This document shows positions 1 to 13,240 of a stretch of DNA of 64,000 nt, in pieces. The notes below the pieces were generated by a model. It saw nothing but the letters and a program-made list of their open reading frames with translations, had not been told where the DNA came from and ran no database searches. How positions within the stretch are numbered: position 1 is the first letter of the stretch; each line of letters starts with the position of its first letter. The translations under genes and the position numbers were made by a program. Source of the DNA: Chaetorhynchus papuensis (lineage: Eukaryota; Chordata; Aves; Passeriformes; Rhipiduridae); contig VWYX01000757.1 in the NCBI GenBank assembly GCA_013396525.1, forward strand, positions 132,092-196,091, given 5' to 3'.

Positions 1-3000
1 AATCCTTCTGCTGCAAACAGAGCAATTTGATGAAATAGACTTCCATATCAACATTCCTTTTACACCACAAAAGGAAAGGGCTTTTTTTTGTGTAAGTGTT
101 TTCAGAAGATGAAACTCAGTCCTACAGGTGCTGTTGATTTAATCACACTGTTACTTTTTTCAGATGATTAAGTGAAATTCCCCCACAGGTGAAGTCATCC
201 AAACAACAATTGCAAAGCATGTGATCCAGGTGGCCAATTACAGGCTCAAATGTTAAATCATGAATCTCATGGCAAAAATATAACCACAGTGAGCACTTTG
301 TTATCAAGCCATGTACTGGTATAAGTTAGATTCAATAACTCTGCACAGCAAATCAATCTCCAAATAATCAGTTCTGTTTCTCTGTGAAAATAAGTAAGTA
401 GATGAAGAACTGAAATTGTGGGGTAATAATTGGTATTAGGATTTGAAAACAAGGATTATACTGAAAGTGTAATAGAATCTTATCTATAAATGCATAAACG
501 GAATTTATTTAATATGTTGATACTGCTAAGATTAAAATATGGATTTATACAACACTTGATTTTTCATTTCATGAAACAATAATTTCTTAAGAAATAGGCT
601 GTGAGAAAAAATAATCCCTATTCTTTGTTTGGTTTTTTTTTCAGTTTTCTTCTCAATTTTTCAAATACAGACTCACTTTCAAAGTTGCTTCAGACCAGAG
701 GCTTACATTGGCAGAAGTTTATACTGGCAATGAGGCCATATTTTGCACAAAAGAAAATCTGACTGAAAACTTCTACTGTGAGAGATTTTGGGGAAAACTG
801 TAATCCTATTCCTAAGCCTGAAACCTCTTCATTTTCATGGTTCTGATATGAAAATTCAACCTGCAGTCTCTAAATCATGAGAATTAGTAAAAAAGAAAAA
901 AAACCCAGTAATATATTTCTTGCTAGCAAGAGCAATATCAGTAACTGATAGATAAGAGTGTCTTGAGTACTTTGTGTAATTCTGCCTCCTGAAAAAAACA
1001 AAATATAACATAATTTCACTTATTAGGAAAAAATACAAAATTATGGAGGCTTATTGAATATTCCACACAATTGTGCAAAAGCAGTTCACCAGACTAACCA
1101 TTGTGTATTTTTTCACAGCAGATTTTGCATCTGCTCAGTTTTTTGATATTTTCATAAAACAAATAAGGAAAGTAAATATCTGTGCTATTAACCACTTTTA
1201 TACACTACAGGCAGAACATGAGCAGTTTGCTTTACACTAAGGCATTGTCATAAGAAAGCCAGGGTTATGTTGGTTTCTTCCAACTGTTTTTAACTGGTGG
1301 CTGATACCAGTTGCCTCTGAAGACAAGATGTAGTCCTATTGTTGTAATGAAAAATTCTGTGCACATACAGTTCAATACACTGCAACAGGATTGCAGTGTA
1401 CAATTACTCTTGAATGATTTTGTTCCAAGTGGACATGAATTTCTTGAAGCTGAAGGGAGTCATTACAGTGACATAATGTTCTTCCCATTAAATGTAGTTT
1501 GATAGAATCCCACACCAGTGGTTTATTCATTCCTAGCAACTGGAGTTCTGTCAGGAGTAAATGATGTTCTGTCTTTGCATATCTAGTAATAAATTATGGT
1601 ACTTCTTATTGAAGATGGATAGGGTAATAAAAAACAAGAAAGAGTAAAGCATATATCTCAACAAAGCACCAAACCATATAAATGAAGAAAACAGGTATAA
1701 ACTGTTGGCAACAACAATAACATACCACCAAGGGCAAATTGTGCTATTTTTTTTTTTTTTTTAACAGGCTTTGTACCTATATTTCTCCTTTGGCAGTAAT
1801 ATTCAGGAAAGGTCTTCTCCAGTCTGATAGGAAAAATGTTGAATGGTAGAGGGTCTCAGGATTGCAATATATGCATGAAAAGTATTTTGGGGATACCTAC
1901 TCTTATTTGGAAATTACAGAGACATAATTCATGGTTTTCATCCTGTTTCTCACACTTGTTTCAGGTTTTTGTTTTAAGTTTCAGAGGTAGTGATGGATAC
2001 AACTCTGTATGAAATGCCAGACTTTAGAATAAGAACTGAAGCACGACAGCAGCCTTTTTTCAACAAATTGCAGTGTCTTAGGTTAGACACTCAGTGCAGT
2101 ATCTGAAAAAAGGGTGACAGCAGCCACCAGACACTTTATTTCTCCCATCTCAAAAACCTCAACTATTCACATTCTAGTAAGAGAAGCAGTTCCAAAAACC
2201 TGCACCAAACAGAAAGTCACGGAACTTTATTACCAAATAATTGTCTTTAAAACTGTATTAAATTTATATAATATATTCATCCTCTGACTCAAGTCTCTGC
2301 ACATTTCTAGCTACAAAATACCTTCAGTAAGAGGTTGAACCAATATTTTTCTTTGAAATACTCCTCCATAGAACCTAGATAGGTGCTGGACATATGGCTT
2401 CAAATCTTTTTGTTAAGGACTTAGAACTCTTGCCTTTATCCAAGCCAAATCCTGTTGCTAAAAGACTATGATGGCTACTCAGGCTACTTGACTACTGTTT
2501 GTAATACCATGTATAGGTTAGTATTCGTTTTCTTGGGAAGGAGCTTCCCAGAAGCTGACTTCCTCCACAGAGGATGCTTTAAGGCAATTAATCATCTAGT
2601 AACAGGAATATCCACCAGACTTTTCTAAACAAAAGATAAATTGCCATTCTTTACTTTTAACAGGCACCACTCCTGAAGCATGAATTAGTCATCCTCACAC
2701 AAATTAAAATATCGCGGTGGGCCAACGTGCAGTGATAGAATAAAATGTTAAAATCCTAGAAACTGAAAAGAACTCATTTTTATTTACAACATCGTGTCGA
2801 AACATTCTTTGGTTTGACTATGTGAAAATTTAAGATGGACTATAAATATATGTTTACTTTCTAGTTGATAAAACTTCCAAATTACTCCAAATCTAAAAAC
2901 CTTCTTCTTAGTATTTTTCTTCTTTGTCTCAGTATTTAAAAAAGTAGAGAAACTATTTAAAATCACAGGAGATTCCTATTTATTTCCAAATTAAAATCTG

Positions 3001-3221
3001 TTCATAAACACAAAACACTGTTTCATTTAAGAGTTTAATTTTTAAACAAAGTTTACATGATAAATCCAAGAGTACTTTCACAAGTGTTCCATAAGGTTTT
3101 TGTTCCAGTTTGATATTTAAAGCCATATAACATTTTAAAATTACTTTCAAATGAGCTATAAATAATAAAATTGTTTAAAATGTGACAAGAGAACTGCTCC
3201 TAAATTTACATTTTCAGTTAC
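1..3221. other. AT-rich non-coding DNA, no gene seen
   Basis: Unique-looking AT-rich sequence. Open frames are short (60 codons or so) and lack coding character. A T-run lies near 1747-1762. I see no repeat family, RNA gene or splice-bounded exon that I can support. Confidence 0.6.
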
Positions 3222-3272
3222 CTAGGGACCTTCAGATGACGTCTAGTCCATCTCTCTAGCCAAGGAAAACAC
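3222..3272 (-). repeat. Short degenerate CR1 LINE 3' fragment (tentative)
   Basis: The motif AGGGACCTTCAGATGACGTC followed by CTAGTCCATCTCTCTAGCC resembles the reverse complement of the CR1 3' end, in which GGACCTT precedes GATCATCTAGTCCAACCC. Only about 50 bases are recognisable and the ATTCTATG tail is missing, so chance similarity cannot be excluded. Confidence 0.4.
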
Positions 3273-4280
3273 CCTGTCATTCTTGGCAGGTGTTTGCCTG
3301 TTATATTAGAAATATGTTTGGTGATGGAGCTTGCACAATAACCAAACCAGCTTTTTCAATGTTTTTACATTGTCAGAACATACTAATATTTCTAAATGTT
3401 TCCTACTTTAACATTATCCTACCATCTTTGATACCAATTTCTCTAATTATTAGAACTGTTGGCATCACTGGGAACATTTTCCATATATTTAGAAAAACAA
3501 ACTTCTCTGGGTGGTGAAATGTACTAATAAGAGCTACTCTGGCTTTCCATTCAGGCATTTTATCATTCATGGAGCATATAATCTTATTTTCCAAAGTGAA
3601 GATGCATATTTTAAATAGCAATAAAACAAAATATTGTGAATAAGCAATATGAGCATGAGTTTTCCTCATCTGTATATGTTCAGTTTCACTGATATTAGTG
3701 GCAGGAACACATGCATATTCAGCAGAAGTAAGCAGGAATAGCCACATTGCCTTCTCTGGAGCTGGACTTGCTCATCACGAACAGCACTTTGGCCTATTGT
3801 CTTCTAAATAAGAAAATGTATCTTTTCCACCATTCTTAATCTTTTAAAAGTGTGCAGTCTTGCTGAAAATAGACAGAATTCCTGTTTCTCAAACAAATAT
3901 GTTGGCAAAGTAAACATTTCGTTCAGCCCATGTTAAAAAAGTAAAATAAAAAAACCCTAGAGATTTCTTGAAAATAAATAAGTATATATCTTTAAACCCT
4001 TGGACATTTTGAATTCTAACTGAGTTTACAGGTCTCACTGTGTAACTACCTTCCATGCATAAAGATAGCAGAGGCTGGATGTTTGATCTCACGGGATATT
4101 TACTTTAGGGAATGCTGATTTATACACTGAGGTTTCTCCATTATTTTCTAATGTATATAAATGGCGATGTCAGATGTAATCATCTGTACACTTATGAAAT
4201 TCAGATATATGACAGTACTTCAACATCGAGAAATTTATACCAATCACTGAAAGATACACAAAATATTTCATGTGTCTACT
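3273..4280. other. AT-rich non-coding DNA
   Basis: No supported gene. The minus-strand open frame at 3403-3747 (114 codons) has no domain, repeat or splice context and overlaps a plus-strand frame of the same quality. I treat both as chance frames. Confidence 0.5.
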
Positions 4281-4309
4281 CTGGGACATGACAGTTATGC
4301 AAAAAAGCA

Positions 4310-4560
4310 GTGCAATTTGGCATTAAAGTGCATGCAGACATCAAACCATTCCAGTATAAGATCTGTGGGAAAAAATTCTCACAGAAATGTGCTTTATAGG
4401 ACCGTCTAAACCTGCACAGTGGGGAGAAGCCCCATAAATGTAACTCCTCCGATGTTGTTTGTGCATAAACTTGCTTTTGAGGAAACATCTTACAGAGCTA
4501 CATGGTTAAAAAAATTTTGACTCTTAGGTCTATGAGTCAACTATATGAATGTTCCTGTCA
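4310..4560 (+). pseudogene. Decayed C2H2 zinc-finger gene fragment
   Basis: One plus-strand frame (codons in register with 4334) reads as two adjacent C2H2 fingers. A linker-like HADIKPF is followed by ICGKKFSQKCAL, then a stop, then LNLHSGEKPHKCN, the classical H-S/T-G-E-K-P linker. The next finger begins KCNSSDVVCA. In-frame stops lie at 4397-4399, 4466-4468 and 4478-4480. The first zinc-binding Cys reads as Tyr, and the histidine expected after the first stop reads as Arg, so the first finger could not bind zinc. C2H2 proteins bind DNA as transcription factors; this copy cannot encode one. No introns are visible in the short stretch, so it could be a processed retrocopy or a relic of a tandem finger exon. 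The parent gene is not identifiable; the fingers loosely resemble ZFP64/ZNF142-like proteins. Confidence 0.75.
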
Positions 4561-4569
4561 TACCCCGAG

Positions 4570-5750
4570 ACAATGAAAAAAAGGAAAAAAACCCAGTAGG
4601 ATTGGAAGTAATTGGAGAAATAAAATACATGAGTAATTGCTCATTAGCCTTTATTGAAAATTAAAATAGTGATGGCAACTGGTTTGATAACTTTGAATAA
4701 AAGTGACCTGACTTTACATTAAGTTATGTCTTAAATCTGTGCTTGTGTACAACAGAATGAATCTCGAGCCAAGCAGTGACAAGAATTTCTCCTTGCATAT
4801 TAGTCCTGCAACCTTGAACTTTAAAGTAGACTGGAAAAAGCAATTTAGAATACTGTATAAATTACACAATTTTACTAGAAACTACACACTGTGAAACAGA
4901 TGCTTGTTCAAAAGTTACCTGATTGTTCCCTTCAGAGAATAATTTCAAGATTAATTCTATTCATTTGCTTCAGCAATTCAGCAAAGTGTCATCTTCCCAT
5001 TGTCTGGTCTGTGTTACTTATGATTCCTCTCTATAATAAAAAGGAACAATTTGTTTCTAGAAGCTTTGTGAGAGAGGGATATCTGCATCTCTTATTCAGC
5101 AAATAAAAAATGTTGAGAAAAATAATTGCAGCATCCTGGGAGGTAGTAGTTCTTTAATAGCAGTATTTTAACTTCACTAGAGACCAAGTGAATGTCAAAA
5201 ATTTCACTTCACTGTCAAATTCAGTTTCCTCATCACTTCTTAAGATCCTAGGAAAATGTCAAGTAAATCCAACACAATTAGAGATATCCTTGACTGAAAG
5301 GCTATTTTCCCTGAAGAAGTTATTAAAAGAACATTTTAGTGGCAGTTTGCTCAGTACCTGTGAAGAATTGATAGCTTGTACTTCCCATGTTCTTAAACCA
5401 AAGGGGAAAAAAAGGAAAGAAAAAAGAAAAAGAAAGAATTGCTCTTGGCAAGGAGAACCTAGAGGCTGACACTAGCAGAATACAACATGATGTGGATCCA
5501 AGAGTGCAAGCATGTTTCTTTCACCTCTAACCATATTTAGGTAAATTATTCACAGCTAGCATGTTAAACCATCGATGGCATAGATACCTGCAGTTCTACT
5601 GCTTAAATACGGTTTTAAAATGGGGAAAAAAACAGAGGAAGTATTTTTTAATTCAATCTGCTTTTTAGAAAAGATACTTATACAAAATCTGAATTTATCT
5701 TTTATAATTATTTTGATGGCATGGTGTATGTTAGATATATTGCTACATGG
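4570..5750. other. AT-rich non-coding DNA with a purine tract
   Basis: No gene seen. A short A/G-only tract near 5400-5440 (runs of AAAGAAAAAG type) makes the overlapping plus-strand frame look lysine-rich. That is a composition effect, not evidence of coding. Confidence 0.5.
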
Positions 5751-5754
5751 TTTG

Positions 5755-5888
5755 TTTCCCTGAAGAGTTTTGTGATTTAGGTTGAGATGTAGGTTGTGAT
5801 TGCATCCTTGTCTATGGCAGATGGGGGGGAGTTGGAACTAGATGATCTCTAGGGTCCTCTCCAACCCTCACTATTCTATGGTTCTATG
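5755..5888 (+). repeat. CR1 LINE 3' end
   Basis: The stretch GGGAGTTGGAACTAGATGAT, CTCTAGGGTCCTCTCCAACC and then CTATTCTATGGTTCTATG is the conserved 3' end of avian CR1, including the terminal 8-bp repeat units. The element is 5'-truncated, as most CR1 copies are. Upstream it fades into degenerate sequence around 5755. Confidence 0.9.
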
Positions 5889-8800
5889 TTCTGACTTGTC
5901 ATAACAGCATGAAATTGTTTTAGCCTGAGGTTTAGGTATCCCAGTCTTTCCAATTAATGGAATTCCTCTAAAAGGCATCTGGCAGGTTATTTGATATGCA
6001 AAGTAATATCAAATTATGGGCCACCATATTATTGTCAGGAAAAAAATTATAATTTAAGATCTATTTCCAGGGAAAATAGAGAAAACCTAGATCAAAAGAA
6101 ACAGAACCAAAACATGAAACCCCAACTAAAACACCTGTGCCCCCTCCCCCACCCTGCAACTGCTGTCTAAATACCTCTGTGAAGGTATTTTGTAGGCCAA
6201 AAGAAGCTTGATAACATATCAAATGAGTTGCATTGACTTCTCAGAAAAATAACTGTTAAATAAGATACTTTTACTTGTAATAATTTTTTTTAAAATCTAT
6301 AATTGAACATTGCTGCAATTCTATGTAAGCATACATATGTACAACTTTCTTTTTGTGACTATTCCTGTTTAATTCAGGTGGACTATACAAAAATTAAGTA
6401 AAAGGAGTAAGAGCTTCTTTGATCTATATTTGATGAATAAGTAAAAGTAGAGGTGAATTCTAAAAATCCTTTATTAGTAATGTAAGTTACATGTTAATAC
6501 ATGAGAAGTCTTTTATGAATATTCCTACATAAAACACATTACCCACAGGTAACAAATAATACATTGTTAGCTTCAATAAGGACCAGAAGTTGAATTGTTA
6601 GCTTATAATACATAATTGCACTAGATAGCTTTTAAAATATTCTATAAAATACCTTATATTTTTGATACATTTTCTCCATCCAGTCTGTTTTCATTTCAAA
6701 CATGAATTTATTTGGTAAAACAAATAAACAAACAAACAGCCAAAAAAAAAATGAAGATTTTTTTGAGATAAACTTCTACATCTTAATGTACACAACCATG
6801 GAATAAATTAACTGCTAGCACTGTGCCAGTGCTGTGGATTTCTATTATATATGCCATATAAAAAGACGTCTAATCTTTCTTTTTGTCTTAACCTATGTCT
6901 CTTTTTTTTTTTTTCACAATAATCCCTCTCTAACAAGAAAAAAAAAAATCAACTTTATTTTAGCTCACAGACCTTGCCTTCCCTAAAACATTTAATCATC
7001 TTTGAGAACAATTCTGCAATCAAGTTATTTGGCAGAAGTCAAGTATCACTGTCAGTTCCTCAGCAGAGAAAAATGATGGTCAGTCTCACATGAGCCATTA
7101 AAGCTTTCCACAGCAGTTTGTGCTTACAGGTTCAAGCACCTCAAATCAAATGAAGGTGTGTGTATGTAAGCGGATGTGCACTCGTGCATATTGTATCTCT
7201 CATGGCTCAGACACTCAGATAATCTCTAGCAGCAATGGAAACCTTCAAAGGAGTCCACAGTCTCATAAGATCAAGACCATCTCTACATGTATGAAGCTCA
7301 TTCTTTCAGGAAAACTCAAACCAGTTGTATTCTTAGTTCACATATTTAAGCCCCACAGAATATATTTTTGTGAATGAATTTCAGTTAGCGGGGAGCATCT
7401 AAAATAAGTCTCCTTTCTTCAAAATGGCTAGGCTTCTAATTATCCCCTTTCTTCTTTTCTCCCTTGCTCCTTGTTATTCTAGTATTTTACATTTAAGAAC
7501 TCCCTTTCTAACAGACTGAATCACAGTAACAAACTTGCCAGATCAATTGTTCCATACTTGAACATTTTCCCTGTAGTTTAATTGTGGTTATTTCCCATGG
7601 TAATGGACAAGATAGCCCTATTTTTTTTCTTTCTTTTTTTTTTTTTTTAATGAAGACGTGTGGGGGTTTTTTTGTGCTTGCAACTGATTTTTTTTAAACC
7701 TATTCCTTTCCAAAAATGAAAACCTTTTGAAGAAATAATGGAACTTTTTTTTAAGTAACAGGAACAATTCTGCTGCCTGGAATTGTTTATGAATTATGTG
7801 CTTATTGCCAGCTTGGATAAAAAGCCTCCACATAGCACAAGCCTTCATACTGTAGTGATTGCAGAGTCTCAGTGACTTCACAATAGGAATTTGGAGCTTT
7901 CAAATGAGAAGTTGCACAGCACTAATTCCAGCATCACATATTTTTACCTCTATATTATTTTTGTTTTATTTGTGAGGTTTATTTTACAGCATATGCTAAT
8001 AATTGAATTGGGCATTATAGTGTAATGATAAATTCTCCGTCTATGTGTTAATGTAGAAATCTGTATTCTGATGCATGTGCAGAATTCTGCAGTATGGATC
8101 AACTACTCTCTTTCACTCTTTGTAGAAAGTATCTGGAAAAATAGACAAAAAATATGCAAACAAACAAAACCCCCTAGGACTCCTTCACTGTAAAAAAGCA
8201 TATAGACAATATATTATACAGAACAATTGGAATTTCTTTGGGTAGAATTATTATTTAATTATCTGTTATGTGGGTTTCAGAGGCACCCATATAACTATGA
8301 GTTAAATTGGACATTGAGCTAGTAGAAATCAGATCAATTTTATCATTGAATAATTATTTGAAAAGTGTAAGAAAATATTCTTGCCACCTGGCATATCTGA
8401 AACTGGTAAATGTACCATGAACTGCTATTATTTGGAAAATTTCCAAAGTTCTTATACATATTACATTTTTTTTTTCAAATTTTGTTCATGTGGAGAATTT
8501 TACAGAAGAGAGTGACATTAGTTTTGATTAACAGATTGTGTGTTTATTCCCTTACTTTGCCTAAATTAAAATATTGTGATTGTAATTTAATTTTAATGAA
8601 TTATTGACATTCTGTTAAAGTTGGGAGCTGGAAATGCTAACAGATTATAAATGAAGCTGAACAAGGGCATTAGTTTATATTCAAATTTAATTCAAGCCTT
8701 CCCTTCCCTGATCTCTCCCCACCCCCCCCACTCCTCCACCTTGGCATGGACTCATACTCAACAGAAGTAAGACAATCCCTTTAGTTCTTTTGTTCATCTG

Positions 8801-11800
8801 AAACTCATATCTGTTTAACATAAATCTGTTACAGATTCTATATTTAATCTTATATGTTAAAATCTATTTCTCTAGTTATTTCCTGATTTTGCATTTGATA
8901 CTGAAAAAGCCTGAACCTGAAACTAATCTTGAATAGCTGATCCTTATCCTTACAAGAAACCAAAGAACTAAACACAATATATTTTCACAGAGGTCAATTC
9001 CACATTTTAAATCAAGGTTATCACCCAGAGCCCTTTAAAATACTGATGTCATACAGTCCATTGGAAATAATTCATCTGAACCCCAGTCAATAATATCAAG
9101 GAAATTATAAAGTATGATGAAAATAAATCCCAAAGTAAGTAAACGGTTTTCCTAAACATCCATTCAGTAAGAATACTGAAAATTTTGCCAGTCTTGTTGG
9201 TTTTAGCTGACCTTGGAGTGGAGACCATTCTGCAGTAGCAATGACTTGCCTTCTTACCTGGTGCAACAGAGTATGTCATGCCATCAAAAGACCATTCACT
9301 GTTATGTCTAAGATTTTAGGTTATTTTCTGAGGATTTCCTAGAAGATAGCAAGTTGACTAGGTTGTCTGACTGCAAATAAATTGAATCAAATGCCGTGAT
9401 AATACCATAATGGAGATTACTGAGCTATCCTTTCTGTTGTAGCTCCGTTAGGGTAACACGGTACAGCACCATGTACAGATATTAATCTAGGTCCCCAGGA
9501 ACCAACAGAGGCCCACAGAATTTCCCTCCAAATGTCTACAAAACCTATTTCAATTGATTAAATTTCTGATTTTATGTGTTTATTTTTGTACTTATTGGCA
9601 TGTAGATATTTTGTGCAGCACCTCATATTTGGGCTCAAACTTGGCAGTGGATAATCTAAACCCATTAGTGATAATAGAGATCTGATAATAATTTAAAATT
9701 TATAATGAAATTGGTATCAAATTATTACTGTAATAGTTCCCTTACTTTTTATATGGGTATTGAAGGTTCGCAACTAAAACTGTATGCATATTCCATTTAA
9801 TGATCAAAGGCTAGGAAAAATAACCCTTCATTCATAAAATATGCATTGGGCCTTGACCATTTCTCTAATGGTAGCTCGTTATCTATTTGAGGATATTATG
9901 AGCTTAAAATTGAAATTATAAGAAATTAAAATAAAAGACAAGACTATTAGAGAAACTGTGACCTAATTTAAGTGAAATTGAACCCAGGATTATTTGTGGA
10001 AGGGACTAAAAGTACTGGAATAGACACTAGAAAGCTTGCCATCTCTTTAGGTCAGTTTTAGAAGAAACCTCTGACAGGGAATGACTCCTACTTGAACAGA
10101 AATCCATTCCATTCAGGGCTGGGGGTGGCGGAGAGTGGCAGGATGTTGTTTGCTTGTTTTAAAATACTGTTATTTCTCTAAATATCCGTAAAATGTGTAG
10201 GTCACAGACTAAGACCTTTTCACTGATTCCTGGTCAGACAACAAAAAGCTGAAAAAATAATCCTGATCTGTTTAAAGGACCTATGTTAACCTTGCTAAAT
10301 CAGTGTCAATTTCCTGCATCCCTAACTACAATACTTTTACAGCTATTTCATCTACATTTTAATATATATATAAAAAAAATAACATATCCGTTTTGGGACT
10401 CGGGCATCCCTACTTACTCAGTTGTTAAGGAACTGGACTTCAGGGTTTTTTTTTAAATAGACAACTGGAAACTTGTTTGACCTTTCTACTGTGTTCTCCT
10501 CAACATAGGAAAAAAATTGGAGATTTTGATATGTAAACATATCATTAAGTGTAATTTCATGCTTGTGAAAGATCATATGGCAACATAAAAAAGAGACAAC
10601 AAATCTTCACAAAATATCCAATGTGAAAAAACCCCTCATGACTAATTACATTCTAACCCATATTTAAATTTAACAAGATGCATATTGCTGACTATCCTGA
10701 AATAAACAAAAACAACCAAAAATCTACCATGTGTACAGTTAAAACACCTCAAGTCGTGATAAAACCCCCGTAGTTTCCATCTCACTTGGTAACCATGGAA
10801 ATTATATGTATTTTGGTAGATGGATCACACTATGTTCTGGTGCTGTGTTTTCTTTTTGGGGAGTGATGTTTCTTTTCTTTTTTTGGTTTGTTCGTTGATT
10901 TTTTTGTTATTGTTGTTGTATATTAAGCCTAATAATGACAGCTAGAGTGTCTTTAAAAAGTGTGGGTTTTTTTACTTGTGAAGTGCCTCTTTTATTTTAC
11001 TCATGAAGAGCATTGTTAACAAGGTCAGAACTAGCAATCTAGCAAGGACATTAGATCTTTTTTTATATATCTCAGAAGAAAGAAATGCTAAAAGGCAAAT
11101 TTTTTATCATGGCAGTGAAGTGGGTTCACAAGGACTGTTTCAGAGTATGACTGCCACCTTGAGCTTTTCATTAAAAGAATAACAGAATATTTAAATAAAG
11201 CAATAATTCCTCTAATGAGACTCAAAGATGCTTGCAACACCTGTTTGCCAGTCCTTTGTCTCCTGAGGCTCTTAATACAGTGCAGTAATTGCCAAACCAA
11301 CACAGGAGTGCTGTAGCAAGGGGGCTATAAAGCAAAAGCATAAAAGAAGGACCATCACCTCAAATTCCTGCTAAGGACAGAACTGACTTAGACATCTATA
11401 TACTGGAAAACAAATGCCAACACTAACACAATGATAACACAGCATAATGTTTGACTGCATTTTCTAGATCTTCTAAAATTTGGCAGCTTCCTTTTGTGAC
11501 ATCATTATTCTTTGTAAGTGTTAGCTACCATACAATGGTCCTAAATTAGTCAAATGCATTCGCTACACTGCTCCTAAATTAGTCAAATGCATTTTGGGCT
11601 ATGCTGTCTGTGTTACAGACTTCCGGAAAGTCTTCTCACCTGACAGAACTAAAAAATTAAAAATAATAATAAAAAACCCCAAAAACCTACGACAAATAAA
11701 TCATTTACTATATTGTATACAAAAAACGTCCTATTTGCTCACCATGATGTGGAGTGCACTTCATTTCAATCATCTTTATCTCTCTTCTCAACACAAAAAG

Positions 11801-13240
11801 GTGCAGTTATGATGGTGGCAGTGAGCAATGAAGTACAGTGTGTCCGTTGTAATTACTGGGGCACTGTTTGGGTTTCTTTGTGTAGTGTAGGTGTTGGCAT
11901 CTGCTTGTTGAAGAGATTATGTGTTTATCAGATCACTGCAGTATATACTTCAGAGAAGACACCTCATTTCCTGTTGACTGTATTCAGTGAGGCTATTTTC
12001 TTTTGTCAGAATGAAAATCAATGGGCTCATTCAATACTAAAAATCAATTTCTTCCATTTAGATTACACTGCTTTTACGTGCTTCATTGTGTGTAAACAGG
12101 CTTCTCACTCCTCAGTTTATCTTACAATTTATCTAAAATGAGGAAGACAAATATCCGAGTTTTGGGAGTTTCCTCTATATTTTTTTTTAATCTGCTGCAT
12201 ATTTTTAAAGAAGGTAAAATTGTTGGAAACCTATAATGTTTCCCTCTGAGGATCGCCATTTTAAAATGCTGCTTGGGTACAATTCAAGATTAAAGGTTTA
12301 TAATTTACAGAAGAGAAAAAGTTTAGTGCCCAACAAAATACTTCAAAATTTCCTACTTTTACGTTTACACTATATTTGTATAAATTGTACTGTTTTGAAA
12401 TGTTCTCTTAACAAATGTTGATGTAATGACTACATTCCCATGAAATACTTTAAAAAATGTGGGATTAGTATATTGCTATGGAAGATGTGAAAACATTTCA
12501 TTTAGTTTAACTTATCAGTTAAGAAAAAAATTACTAAATATATGTAGAAAAAATTGTGAAATATGTGTGCAATAATATCACTAAGCATATTTAATAGATA
12601 TAAAATCTATGAGATTGCCAGTGCTAAGAGACATGTTTATTAATTGTGTACAAGAATCACTATTATGCCATAAGGTTATAAGACATTCTGTTTCATTTTC
12701 CCCTCATCCATTGTATAACCAAAAGGAATAGTAATAGAAATAATGATGAAGCAATGATAATGCAAGCAATATAAAGCTAGTTATAGTATTCATGGTGTTG
12801 CAAGAGTAATTTTAATTTCTATTCAAAAGAATAAAATTATTTTATATTGGCTGTATATCTCCTGATTTATTTCAGAACTTGTACAGATCAGGTACAAAAC
12901 CATATATCCTAAAAGCACATGTAAATTATAATGTCCTAAAACAGTGATTTCTACAAATGTAGGGGATTATATTTTGAAGATAGGAACTGGCATTAAATAT
13001 AGAATGAACTGGATCAAATGGTTTTTTATAAATGGGAATGTATTGCTCCAGGAAAGCCTGAACCCAAATTCAGCACAGTGCAATCATTCAAAGTGAAACA
13101 TTTTACATCCTTACATATGCAAATAGAAGTAGGAAAATGAACCTTGGATTCAGTAATAAAGTAAAAAAATAGTCTCTTTCACAGACTGTGGCAAAGATTT
13201 GAGATTTACAGGTCTGACTTAGAGAGTCCTTTGATTTAAG
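5889..13240. other. Long AT-rich region without a supported gene
   Basis: About 7.3 kb of low-GC sequence. It holds a (CAAA)n patch near 6714-6736, T-runs near 6901-6914 and 7619-7648, and a 21-bp direct repeat at 11540-11560 and 11573-11593. A 142-codon plus-strand open frame at 11713-12141 is long for this composition but shows no recognisable domain. A minus-strand CAG/GTAAGA splice-donor-like site lies near 9250. I see no RNA gene. Confidence 0.5.
11540..11593 (+). repeat. 21-bp direct repeat, 33-bp spacing
   Basis: CCTAAATTAGTCAAATGCAT plus a T occurs at 11540-11560 and again at 11573-11593 with no mismatch. Only two copies exist, with an unrelated 12-bp spacer. It looks like a local tandem duplication; no function is suggested. 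Confidence 0.85.

Noticed and set aside
3403..3747. 114-codon minus-strand frame
   Set aside because: No motif or splice context. A frame this long is expected by chance in 64 kb over six frames.
9252..9292. Minus-strand candidate exon (EWSFDGMTYSVAPG) ending at CAG/GTAAGA
   Set aside because: The donor is good, but the upstream acceptor has no pyrimidine tract and a stop lies in frame just before it. Only about 14 codons are supported.
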